This document shows, one piece after another, positions 1-12,400 of a stretch of DNA of 64,000 nt. The translations under genes and the position numbers were made by a program. Every line of letters begins with the position of its first letter. The stretch's first letter is position 1. Where the stretch lies: contig CAKKNE010000003.1 in the NCBI GenBank assembly GCA_918797485.1, forward strand, positions 2,542,001 to 2,606,000, written 5' to 3'. The notes below the pieces were generated by a model. It did not search any database. It was not told where the DNA came from and saw only the letters and a program-made list of their open reading frames with translations. The DNA is from Pelagomonas calceolata (lineage: Eukaryota > Sar > Pelagophyceae > Pelagomonadales > Pelagomonadaceae).

Positions 1-144
1 GCGCCTACGGCCGCGCCTACGACTGGGCCGACGGCAGCGCCGACTGTAGGATCTACAACGCCCGGACCGACGCCTGGGCCGACGTCCGTGCCTACATCCA
101 CGCCGAGCGCCGGGCCTACGTCGTCGCCGACGCCAGCGCCGTAG
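1..144 (+). CDS. C-terminal Pro/Thr-rich tail of an unidentified protein (5' end outside window)
   Basis: Frame 1 is open from the first base to a TAG at 142-144. It reads as 47 residues made almost only of P, T, A, G and S in a loose APT/GPT/TPGPT repeat. Such mucin-like low-complexity tails are common on secreted or wall proteins of stramenopile algae, but the family cannot be named from the tail. The gene converges on the dynein gene, whose stop lies at 441. The 296 bp between them hold short chance reading frames and nothing I can name. Confidence 0.6.
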   Translation, partial: APTAAPTTGPTAAPTVGSTTPGPTPGPTSVPTSTPSAGPTSSPTPAP

Positions 145-440
145 TGGTGCATGGCGAAGGCGTTACGGCGTCGTAGACGCGCGCCCCAAAAGAAGGCGTC
201 TACAACAACGGCAACGCCGCCCTTGCTACATGACCGCCCGATCTCCGGACGCGAACAAGCGCGCGTTGACGCCCCCATCCCTTCTCGGCCGCTCGACGGA
301 CGACGCAACGACGCTAGCGACGGTACGTGCTCACGAAGGAGCGCGGATCACGCGTCGTCCTCCCCTGTTCAGACGTTCCACCTTTCCTTGCGAATGTGTA
401 ACGTATCTTGATGGGAACAACTAGTATATTTTCAAATTTC

Positions 441-3400
441 TTAGTCTGTCAGGTTCAGCAAGGCTGCAACCCCAGCCAACACCCACGTGTCGGGGTCGAC
501 GGCGGTAGGCAGCTCCACCGCCACCACGAAGTTCGTCGACATACCTGTCGTCGACAATACACCTTTCCGGACCGCCGTCTTGTAGATGGGGCAGGCGTAC
601 GACGTCGGCGCGATGACGTGGCCGACCGCCGGGATGAAGTGCACGATCGGCAGCGGCGTGTACATCTCACCCAAGACCGAATCGACGACCATCGCCGCAT
701 CGGGATCCCACTTCGCGCCCTCGAGCATCATGCCACTACACAACACGCCGTCCTCGGGGTGTTCCTGGGGCTCCTCGAAGCCGCAGATCCCAAACTTGAA
801 CGACAACGTATCAATTGCCACCATGTACTTGCGCGCGAAGGTCTGCAAAGTGCCGGTCATGAACCCTTGCGGGAAGAAGAAGACGGGCAGCGGGAAGCTC
901 ACGGGCAGGCCGTTGACGAGCCAGGTGCGCATGAACTCGATGCGCGACAGGGCGTCCTTCATCCACGACCCGAGCGTCTTCATCGTCGCGAAACTTACTT
1001 TCTCCCAGATGGGCGGCAGCTGGTTGTTCATCAACCCGACGTACATGTCGTCTAGGTCTGAAGACATGATGGCCAGCCCCCCGATCGCTCGTCTCAACAA
1101 ACTAAGGGACGAAGACATGTTCGTCATGAGTCGGTTGAACTTGACCATTTCCTGCATCAATACGGTGTCCAGCGACGTCAACAAGCCGTTGTCCTGGATC
1201 ACGAAGGTCGTGGGGCCTTTATCATCTTCATCCAACCTGTGTGGAAATCAAAATTTTACGGCGCGTTCGTGCTGAATCGTCGCGTCGTCCTCCACGCCAT
1301 CGGCGCGACGCCTGCTCGACGGCGTGGCGATGCCGGCGCCCCACCGCTCGACCGAGCCAGGATGGCCGCGTCGTCGCCGAGAAATGACTTAGCACCCGAC
1401 GCACTGGTTGATTTCCACACAGCATCCAACAGCGCGGGCATGCGCTCCTCAGCATCGTCAATAACATCAATAACGATCTCATCTGAAGATTTCCCGCCGC
1501 CGCCACCGCCTTCGCGCGGTTGTAGCGCCAGAATCGAGGACATGAGCGTACTGCTTTCCGCGCGATTGAAAGTTATATTGGCATTTTCATGCATGCCAAA
1601 TATTTCAGGTTCATCTATTTGTGGCAAGGAGGAAAAATAATCCGTGTGTTCCTGCAAGGGTCCGACTGAAGCGGGCTTGTACAGTCCCGACCGCGAGAAA
1701 CTATGAGGCTTGTACGCGCCGTCCTCCTGGACCATGATCGCCTCATTAAAGTATATACTGAGGATAGTGACGATACATCTCCTATCCCAATCATCTGTAA
1801 CTCTACCACCGTAGTTGATATGCCCCGTAATAAATCGCAGCGCGTCCCACGGTATCGACTCCTGCTCGTCCAAGAACCTCCTCATGACATTTATAGACGT
1901 CTCCAGATCGCTCTCGTCGAAGGCATACCTGCGCGGAGCATCGACGCGGTCCGAACAGCCTCAAGATGGACACGAGTCGCGTCGACGGCGTGAAACGGGA
2001 CGCCGAGATACGCACCGGATGTTCCAGCCCAGCGGCCCGAACTTCCTCCTTTCCAAAATGTTCCCGTGGAAGAAGCATAATGCGCTCAATATCCTCTTAA
2101 AGGCATCGCTCTTCGCGCACGTGTCAAAGTCCTCGGGCTTCACTAAATTCTGATACGACCGCAACAGATTCGCCCGGATACCTTTTGGGGGTTCGTTCGT
2201 CATCTTGACGCCGTTCTGGAGGACCGCTACCGGGAAGTAGGGTGCCGGACTACTGGTCAGGAAGAGTCGGAAGTCCTTGTGGTTCGACTCGCGGTTCTCG
2301 CCGAGCCTGTGTGTGACAGATACCGTCACGAGACTCGTCGAGAACCGAGGCACGCGCCGCGGCGACGGCGTGGAGGGCACGACGACACTCTCAGACGCCA
2401 TCGACGCGATTCCTCACATTGAACTAGCTTCAACATGCGCTGACTCAGCACTCGAAGCACATGACCTCGAGATTGTGCATCCAGGACTTGGCCAGCATGC
2501 AGTTCTGGAGGAGGACCCAGTCGCCCGACTTGACTCCCTTGGCTACTAAGCTTTCTGCTACCGGTCCCTGGCCCTGGCCTAGACTGACGAGTTGTAGTCG
2601 ATCAGAATAATCTTTCTGCTTCGCGAGTTTAAAGAGCATGCCCGTCGGGTCGCTACCCTTGGACAGGATGAAGATGCACGGCGTCGCGTTATCGAGGTCG
2701 GCGTAGATCTCGTCCATCGTGCCGGCCTTCGCATCCGCCAATTCGTCGCCGAACTCGCCGCGGACGTACTCATTTACTGCCTTTAATTGTTGTTCATCTC
2801 TCAATGCTCGTATCGCGATGAGTTTCGAGAATCGCGTCGTGGAGTCCTCAAAGGGCGCCGGCAGCGGTGCTTTGTAGGGGTCCGGCGCCTCGAGCCATGT
2901 TAACCACGAGTCCCAGTCCTTCGTTATTGATAAAGTAACGCCGGCGTACGGGCTCGGCACGACCTCCTCCCCGGTCGCATCTTCCAGATTAAATTCCGCG
3001 GCACACAGCAAATCCCAGGACGCCTCGGGGATCTTCTCCGGCCTCGGGTTCGTCGGCTGCGCGTCGCGGTCCACAATACCGGGACCCCGAACAAAGAGCC
3101 CCCACTCCTTCGAGGGGATCTTGTCCGCATGCCTTAATATGTTAAACACGAGCAGAGCACTATATAACGTTTTATCCTTCTCAAACAACCCCCGACAAAT
3201 GTTCGCGTAGCAATTTTCGGTAGAATACTTAATTATTATGTCCAGTCGTTTTTGCTGCTCTTCACAGGGTTCCGAGTTCTTCAAACAGAGGTTAAATAAC
3301 GCCTGGTAGTACTGCAGAGAATACTGGTACATCGGGTCGATCTGGGCCTGCGTGGGACCGACGCCGTCACGAAACGACCGTGACTCTCATGCGGCCGCAT

Positions 3401-6400
3401 CGACGCCGTCACGGCGACCACGTCATGCGCATGGCGTGAAGGCGCCTCCACACGACGGGACGCCGAGTCCGCGCCATGTCCGCGATGACGAAGTAGATGA
3501 TGCTACCTCGAGTAGCCACGGTCCGATACGCCTCGCGCGCCTCGTCGATTTCTTGTTTGGTCACGACGGCGGCCTCCATGCGCTTGCCGATCATGATCGA
3601 CACCTTTTTCGACTCGGCTAGAGTGTTTATCAGGTCCTCGTCGTCCAATATATTCCCCTGGGCCTCACTTAATCTTTTAAGGATGTCCGCCTCGAGCTCC
3701 GCGACCTTCTTCCGGTCCGCGGACATCTGTAAAAGTAACTGAACGTTTTTCTTTTCTACCGCAGGCATCTCGGCCTTGACGACGTCGCCGAGCCTGCGAT
3801 GGATCTACGCGTCGCGGACGCGTCGATGCGACGCCGCCGTCAAATGGCCCCAAACTCGACAAAGAAGTCGCGTCGACGGCGTGGACGTAAGACGGACGCC
3901 GCGCGCGCACAGCTGGTCCTCCAACCCCTCCATCGTCACGGTGAAGTTAATTATAGTAGTTTTTATGGCCACTTCCGGTAAATAGTGCGGGTTCGGCATC
4001 TTCGAGGTCATAAATAATTTAAATAGATCATCATAGTCGACGTTCGAATCGCCGAGTCGGATCAACCGTCTAGCACCCTCCGTGAAGATGGCTTTGGCCA
4101 AAACGGGCTCTAGCGCCGGCTCGATGCTTTCGTGCACATCTTCTATGAGTAGAGGTTTCCCGTTCCGGATCCCATTCTCCAGTACCCTTAAAAGATTAAT
4201 GTCCGTCATGGTAGACACAAGTAAATCTTTCTCGAGCATCTTGCGGAGCCACCTATTGGCTTGAGCTTGCGGGTCGATCATGAGGGGCCAGCGCTGCCCT
4301 TGCATCACTAAGATGGCGTTATTGGTTGATACTTCATCTGTGGGTAGTAATTGCGTCTGCCATTCCCTCACTTGGACCGGATCACCAACAGTGTTCAGTA
4401 AAGTAGGATTGGACGACGTCGGCAGGTCCAAGCTTCGAGCGAGCTCCGTCCAGTCGGCAAAGAGCACATCCCTGTAAGTCCCGGTGAAGGGGCCGTAGTA
4501 ACTGATAGCGGCGCAGCTCAACAGCGTATCTCCTATGAGGTCTATACGTTGCGAACGAAAGTTCCCGAGGTTCTCCTTCCAGCGCACGCCCTCCGAACTA
4601 AGTCCACCGGTGAGCTTTTCCGCGTTCTGGAGCCGCATCGCCTGCGTGGATCGACGGCGTCGCGAAACTGCCTCACGAGTCGCGTAGACTCTCGTATGAT
4701 CATAAAGACGGCGTCGCGGTGAAGTGAGACCACGAAGACGCCATCTTCCCAAAGTTGAAGTTCAGAAAACTTCGGAAACGGACGCTGAGTCAGCACCGTT
4801 TGAGCTTGAGCATCTAATAACCGCTGCTTCTCGGCGACCGTCTCGTCGCACGTCTTCTGGAGCTGCTCGACCTTCGCGACGACGGCGGCGAGGTTGTCTC
4901 GTTTTTCCTGCAGTTCGGCGTTGGCCGCTTCCAACTGAGCCGTTAACTCTGCAACCTTCGCCCTTTTGGGACCTACTTCTTTGGCCACCTTGTGGTACAC
5001 GTTCATGGCGTGGAGCCACATGCAGAGGCCCTTGGCGGCGGTGGAAACGCGCTCGACGACGGCGACCTGTGTGGGAACGACGGCGTCGCGACACGACCGC
5101 GACTCTCTCGCGCGACGCGTGGACTCTCATCATGTGGTCATGACGACGCCATCGTCACAACGACGTCAAGTTCAAGTTCAACTTCAACACTGAGTCAGCG
5201 CCTGCATGTTCTCGTCGTTGATGTACTTTTGTAACTTTTTTATGGTGGGTTCGGGAATATTGTCCTTGTCGTAGGTCTTCAAATTTTGGAGGAATTGCGA
5301 GTCGCCGAGGACCTTCTTGGCCGTGGGCCAGTCGGGCTTCTCGTCGAGCATGATGCAGACGCCCTCCATCGTGATCTGGACGGCGGGGGCCTGCGCGGAG
5401 CATCGACCATGATTTGTGTGCAGCGTCGCGTCGACGGCGTCGGGCCCCGGCGATGCGTCCGCGGGGACGCCATCGCCGCGACGGCACGCCATCGTGACGC
5501 CCCGATCCGCCGCGTCTCGCTAGCTCGGCACCGCGGCCCTCTGAGAGGCTCAAACTCGGCCACGAGGTCCCTCTGATACACACGACGGCGTGGAGCGAGC
5601 AGCACATCTCTCAGACCGCGAGAGACCCCGAATTGAAGCACAACTTGAAGTTCGACACGGGCCCGGACCGGCTTCGCGAAAGCTTTTACTTCGGTGATGT
5701 CCGCCTTCGTGAGACTGTCGAGGGCCTTGACGGCGTTGTTGAGAGCGGGCATGGCCACGTCGAGGTCCGCCTGGGCGTCGTCAGCTACTGCTTTGACCTC
5801 CGCACTTTGTTTGGCCAAAGTCGCCTCTTCCGCGGAAACTTTTTCTTTCACGACGTCGGCCTCGGCCTGGTCGACGGCGACCTGCTTGAGCATGACTTCG
5901 GCGTCGGCGGCCTTCTGCTCGAGCACGGGCGCGAGCTCCTTCAGCTCACCTGCGTTGGGATCGACGCGTGAGCGGCGCGGCGTCGCGGCGACGGCGTGAG
6001 GCGCGCGCCGACGGCGTCGCGGCGTCGGGGCATCGCACCGACGGCGTCGCGGCGTCGGAGCATCGCCGCGACGGCCCCGACGCCTTCCAGAGGTTCATTG
6101 AAGGACCAGAGACCACCCTCATGGAAGTGAGATGGAGGCGAGTCTCGTAGACGCTGACGCGTGCCTCGCAGCCCGTCGACCACCGCGTTCGTCTCGGCCA
6201 GCTTCGCGCAGCCGACCTCCATCTGCTCGATCTTCACGTCGACTTGACCTTGGAGTTCTCCTAGTTTGCTGCTGTACATGCCGATGAGATCCAGATACGA
6301 CTTGGGGGTGGTATATGTTTTCCTCCTTAATTCATTAAAAAACTTTTCGCCCGTCTCGTTGATAGAGGTATGGACTTTCACGCAAATCTTCGCCACGGCC

Positions 6401-9400
6401 GTGCGACAGACCTCCTCCTTCGCGTCGTCCTCGGCGCCGAACTTGAACGAGGCCAGGAACTGGTTCGCGACGGCAAAAAGAGCGCTCTCGGGCCAGCCGA
6501 GGTACCTGCGCGCGTCGTCTCCAGGAATGACGCCATCGACGCGACCTTGAAGTTCAGACACGGAGTCAGCACCAGTCGATCGTACAGCAATTTACTAGGG
6601 AGGGAAACTGTCTACACCTCACTCTGAGAGCGTCCCCGACCGGACTCATACAAAGGCAGATGTGGAGCTTGTCCCAGACTCGCTGCACGAACGTCGCGAC
6701 GCAGTTGTCGCGCGACGCGGGCACGCCCAGCGCGTCGCAGACGGGGATCATGTCGCTGCAGATCTTGTCGAGCTCGTCCTGGGGAAACAGGTTCGGGATC
6801 TCTCCGCTGTTCAAAATGGAGTTGATGTCCTCGAGCATCGACTCCTCGACCACTTGCGTATCTGTAAATAAAAAGGCCACGTTCGTACCCTCCACTCCCG
6901 TCTTGACCATGAAGACCTTGATGTCCTCCCGGAAGTCCTTCAGGCCGTACCCGCGAGAGATCTCGATGGACAGACACGGCATTTGGGCGATAAACGAGGC
7001 CATCCGCGTCGTGCTTTGTTTGCCGCTCCCACCGACGCCCACGAGCATGGCGTTGCCCCTAGGTTGCCTCAAGATACGACTCATCCTCGCTATGTGCCTC
7101 ACGGCGTCCGAAAAGAACACGAGGTTCATCCGCGTCGGAAACGACACGTTGTACTCGTCGAGCGCGTCTCCCAGCAACGCTGTTATTTTATCAATGCCCC
7201 CGAGCTCATACCTCCGGTTCTCGACGTCGACGCCGGCCTTCATGAAGTCGCAGAAGAGGACCGAATGTTCGCCGAAAATTTGGTCTGCACTCGTCATTTG
7301 CCCTAAATGTCTGCTCAAGAGTTCGCAGGCCAAGCGCTCGAACCACTGCTGGTCCTCTTCGTTAATGAGGCGGTCGTAGAAGACCCTTTGCGACTCGTGG
7401 AGCCATAATTTTGATAAAGTATCTTGATCTTTGCACTTGACTGGTGAAATCATGAGCATGCCCTGGAAGACCTTGGAGATGTCTCGGAGGTTGAAGGTGT
7501 AGTGGAACTTCGCTGGTGTGGGTAATAGCTCGGCGGAGATGGAGTTGTAGACCTCGATCGTGGCCGCGACGATGCCGCCTGCGCGGAGCGTCGCGGTTGC
7601 TCGACGGCGTCGCGGCGGCGCTGTCTCGTGAAGACGCCATCGACGCGGTCCGAAACAGCTCGAAATCACAAAACAAACCACCCCCGGCATCGTGTGTCAG
7701 ATACGAGTCGAAGGCACCTTCATAAAACGCCGGGATCGCACCGACGAGCCGCTGCACGTCCTTGTCGAACGGCTTCATGAACCCACTGAAAATCGATTCA
7801 AAAATGACCCTCATGACCGCCTCGCTCGCGGGCGGCACGCAGAAGACGTTGTAGTGCCGCGTGAATCTAGGTGTGACCACACTGCGACCGCCGCCCGGCG
7901 GCGCCGCGCCCGTGAAGAGCATCGTGTCCGTAATGTCCTTCCAGAACAACTTGTCGCGGTCGTAGAAGCCTTTAAAGTCGAGGAACTGTCGTAATAACTC
8001 GACGGGCGGCTGGGCGCCGTAACTCTCCTGTGTGGCACGAACACCGTCACGCAACGACCGCGACTCTCTCAATGCGGCCACGTCGACGGCGTCGACGCGA
8101 TGCTGCGTCGCCGCGACGCCATCGAGGCGAGCACGTCAAGTTCATTTTCGGCGCTGAGTCAGCACCACCAAAGGCATGTTGATGTCGTCGACGAAAAAGA
8201 TGCACTTCTTGCCCGCCGGCGCGCCCAACAAATTCTTCCGCTTCTTCTCCAATTTACTTTCGATGGCCTGCTGCGTTATTAAGCTCAAAGTCTGCGCGCT
8301 GAAGTTCATGAAAGTTGGTACTACCGCTAGACCCCCCTCGTCGGGGTACGGCTCCAAGGAGCGCAATAAATTTTGCACCATGACGGTCTTGCCCGTGCCC
8401 GTCATGCCCGTGACGAAGACGGGCTTGTCGACCGTGATTAATGTTCTCATGAGGTAGGAGAATCTTGTGGTATCTTCGGTCGGGACGAGGATGGCCTGTG
8501 TGGGAACGACACCGTCACTCTCATGCGGCCGCGTCGACGGCGTCGCGGTCTCGTGGAGACGCCATCGACCAGACGTCAAGTTCAAGTTCATTTTTCACGC
8601 CGAGTCAGCGCCGTGTAGGCGACGTCTTTTTGATATTTGAAGCTCGGTACTATATTGCGCCAGGGCACGAACTTGCCGCCCTCTATCGTGCAATCGACGA
8701 AGTAGTCGAAGGACGTGCCCATGCCCGGGACGTCGAGCGGGACGGCGGAGCCCTCCTCGCCTGCGTGGCACGGACGCCGTCACGACACTGTAGACTCTCG
8801 TGGGATCACGATGTCTCGTGAAGACGCCATCGACGCGACCGCGGTCCGAATCGGCCCAAACTCGAAAAAGAGACCACCCCCGGCCATCATTCCCGGAAAC
8901 GAGCGAAGTGGAAGGCCCCGCAACGCCTCACAACGCGGAAATACGCACCGCTCGTCTCCATCAATTCCTTCGCGAAGTCGTCAAAACGTTCATGATCTTG
9001 CGCCTGGCACGACCCGCCGACGGACCAGACGAACGAAAAGTACCAGAGCTTCTCGACCAACCTCTCTAACAAATCGGGCTTCTCTCCATAGGTCTCGAAG
9101 GACACCTTCGACTCCGGTCCGAAGAGTATGCTCTGAAAGATCATCGCCGAGGACGTCGCGAGCTGGATGTCGACGCAGCCCACGGGCTCCTTGCACCGCT
9201 TGCGCTGGAAACTCAGGCCCTTCTGGAAACATGATTCATATAAAACAATTAGTTTCGTCTTGACTAACTCCGGAACGGTCTCGGGAAAGGTCTGCGTCCA
9301 ACTTGTGATATAGGGCATCCATCCTAAATCGGAGGGGGTCATGAAGACGACGCCGATGCGCGAGACCGTGGCCGGCGACGCCACGGCCAGGTCCATCACT

Positions 9401-12400
9401 TCAAAAAGCATCTTCATCTCTATCTTAAGTTTTATCCTTTCACCGTTGGCTAAACAAAGGGTCATGTTGTCGTCCAAGACCGTGTTCATGTTCTCGATCC
9501 ACAGCGCGTCGATGGGCCCGTCGAAGACCGTCCACTTGCGGATCGGCGTTTCATCATTCACGGCTCGCCTCATAATCGTGGAGGCTAAGCCATCCCTCCA
9601 CTCCTGCGTGACCATGTTGACCTCGCCGTACAACTCGCCTGTGTGGCACCGACACTGTCACGAAACCGCTGTGGACGCTCTGACGGCCGCATCGACGGCG
9701 TCACGCTGCTGATGCGTCGCGCCGACGCCACCGACGCGTTCTTGAAGTTCGGAAACGTTCAGAAACAGACGCTGAGTCAGCACCCATCGTGATGCACTTG
9801 GGATTCAGGATCTCGAAGGCCACCTCTTGGTACTGCTCGTTTTTACTTCCCGCTTGGTGGAGCGACGTCATGATCCTCGACAGGATGCGGTAGCACGTCG
9901 ACTTGCCCGCGCCCGTCGGCCCCACGAGCGTCGCGCCTGCGCGGAGCGTCGCGGTCTCGGAATGGCCCCAATATCGAAAAAGAAACCACCCACTTCATTG
10001 TGAGATGGACACGAGTCGCGTCGACGGCGTGAAGGCGCCGCAGCACCGCGGGACGCTGCGATCATGCCAAACCGGATGTTGAAGATGTCGAACATCTGGA
10101 TGACCTTCTTGTGGAAGCCGGGAACGTTCTGCAAACCCGCCTTGGTTATTTCCTCCTCCATGGCGACCTGCGCGGGGCATGCCGTCGACGCGACTCGTCT
10201 CCTTCAATGAACCGGTTCGGACCGCATCGCGAACGCAACAGGACGCCGCGAGCGCGCCTGGAACTCGCCGTAGTCGTTGTCCGGCACGACGACGCCCGGA
10301 AATAAATCTTTTATGATCGCAAAGAAGAGCGGGATGTCATCAGCTAAGAATTTCGGTAGATTGCTATCGCGCAACGCTCGAATAAGGACCAAATCCTCAC
10401 TAATGTCGGGGTTCGCCCGCTTGAGCCCTCCGGCCATGACCAAAACACTTTTGACGGCTCGGAGCCCGTAGTCGTAGTGCGGCTGCTGACTGAGCTGTTC
10501 GCTACACAAGATATAAAGCTTGCACATTTTTCGGGACAGCGTCTTCGCGTCCCCAAAACCCTCGGCGAAGAGCATGATCTCCGCGATCAGCGCGTAGTTC
10601 GGGACCATCATGCTCACGGGCCGGAAACACACTTGTAAATTGTCCGGGAGTTCGGTTCTACCGGCATAGCCGGGGTTCATCGTGATGATGACGTGGTGGT
10701 CGACGAGCTTGATGCCTGCGTGTGGACTCTCATGTGACGCAACTTGAAGTTGACGCTGAGTCCGCACCGACGCCCATGAAATTTATATTATTTTTCCCTG
10801 CGAGCCGGCCCTCGCGTAGTACTAGTAGTTGTTGCGCAATCACCGACAGCACCTCGATGTCGATGCGATTGAACTCGTCCAAACAAGTCCACGAGCCGCT
10901 CTGCGCGAGCCCCCTAAAAAGCTTCCCCATCATCTTGTAGTCTATTTGATCACTGCAATTGAAGACGACGCACTGGATGGCCATGGCCTTCGCTAGGTCC
11001 TTTGAACTTTCGGTCTTGCCGGTGCCCGCGGGTCCCGCCGGTGCCGCTCCTAGTTTGAGACCATAAGAACCCGTCAGCGTCAACCAGCACCGATCCGTCA
11101 ACGGCGTAATCACAAGGCGAGAAGTGGCGCCCATGTACTCGTAGCCGTAGTTGATCACCGCGTCCGAATGCCTTATTAAACAATCTTCTCCTCCGCCGAC
11201 ACTCTCCCAGTAATACCGCAGCTGCTGCATCCAGTTGAAGTCGTCGACCCGATCGACGCCCTTGTTCTTCAAATCCTCGACGATGTCGCGCGCATGAACA
11301 TCAGTTGTAACGAGAGCGACGACGCACTTCCTCTGCAATGAAGTAAGGTCGGATCTGATCTTGGTAATTAAACCTTGCAAATCATCGAGCTGCGTCTGGT
11401 ACCACGTCTGCATAGAGCCTTCTTTCAGAGCCTTCTCGGAGCCGCGCGCCCACATCATCTGCGCGACCGTCGCGACGACCTGACCAGCCGTGCCTCCCAC
11501 CACCCACTCGTCCCGCACGGAATTCTCGTAGTCTTGTAATCCAATCTTCATCAACCCGTGCAGCGACAGCTTCATTCTAGCCTCGACACTGGAAAGCCAA
11601 TCTTCCACATTCCCTCTGGCTTTCAGATTCTTCCCTAAAGCCACTCGTTCCCCTTCCCCCGAGAACATGGCCTGGATGTCCACGCTCGTAGCATCGTCGC
11701 CGAAGTCCAGCCGCACGAGGTTGTCGAAGCACTTCCTCATGTGCGGCTGCACGGCCTGCGGGTTCTTCGACTGGCTGAGGATTTCTAGGAGTTCGTCCGC
11801 CGACAGGAAGTAGAACCGCGGGAACGCGGAGCACTTCGTCTCGATGTACTCGTCCAGCGACTTTTGAATTTTGTCGAGCGTGTTATTGTGTGCCAGGAAC
11901 ATGTCTTTCCGGCCTGCTACTGTACATGACTTAAGAGCCATGGGGTCGTCGGCCGTGGCCTTCATCGTCGCCTTCCAGGACTTGTCGACACTCTGGAATT
12001 TTTTCGCGGCGGCCGGGAGCTGCCTTATGATGTCGGCCGAGGCAAAAATTGTTTCGAGGTACATCCAGGCTCTCTGACAAGCCAACCACTCGTCCAGCGT
12101 ATCTTGAAATAATATGAGGTTCTTCCGCCACGTCTCCACGAAGTCCCGGATGCCTCCTACGTAGCGAGAACCTAATACCGTATTAACGGTCACGAGCGAC
12201 TCGTCCAGAGCAGCTATCAATTCCGAGACATCTCCCAGAATGTACAGGTCCTTCACATCTTTATAGGGCATGACTACCAACTCGGTCGACTCCCAGGCCG
12301 CCGCGACCTGCGTGGCACGGACGCCGTGTCACTCGCGAGACGCGTGGACTCTCATGCGACCACGAAGACGGCGTCGAGGCGGCGCGGCATCGCGTCGACG

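Noticed and set aside
1-144. Short repeats that could suggest a repeat array or CRISPR
   Set aside because: The repeats are codon-periodic Pro/Thr-rich coding sequence with irregular units and no spacers; the genome is eukaryotic.
4642-4796. Eight-bp target duplications for family B introners
   Set aside because: I compared flanks of about ten B copies and found no shared repeat longer than 1-3 nt, so I do not claim duplications for this family.
6660-7379. 239-codon plus-strand frame inside the dynein gene
   Set aside because: It lies wholly opposite the AAA4 exon, whose frame is certain; no domain in the plus frame.
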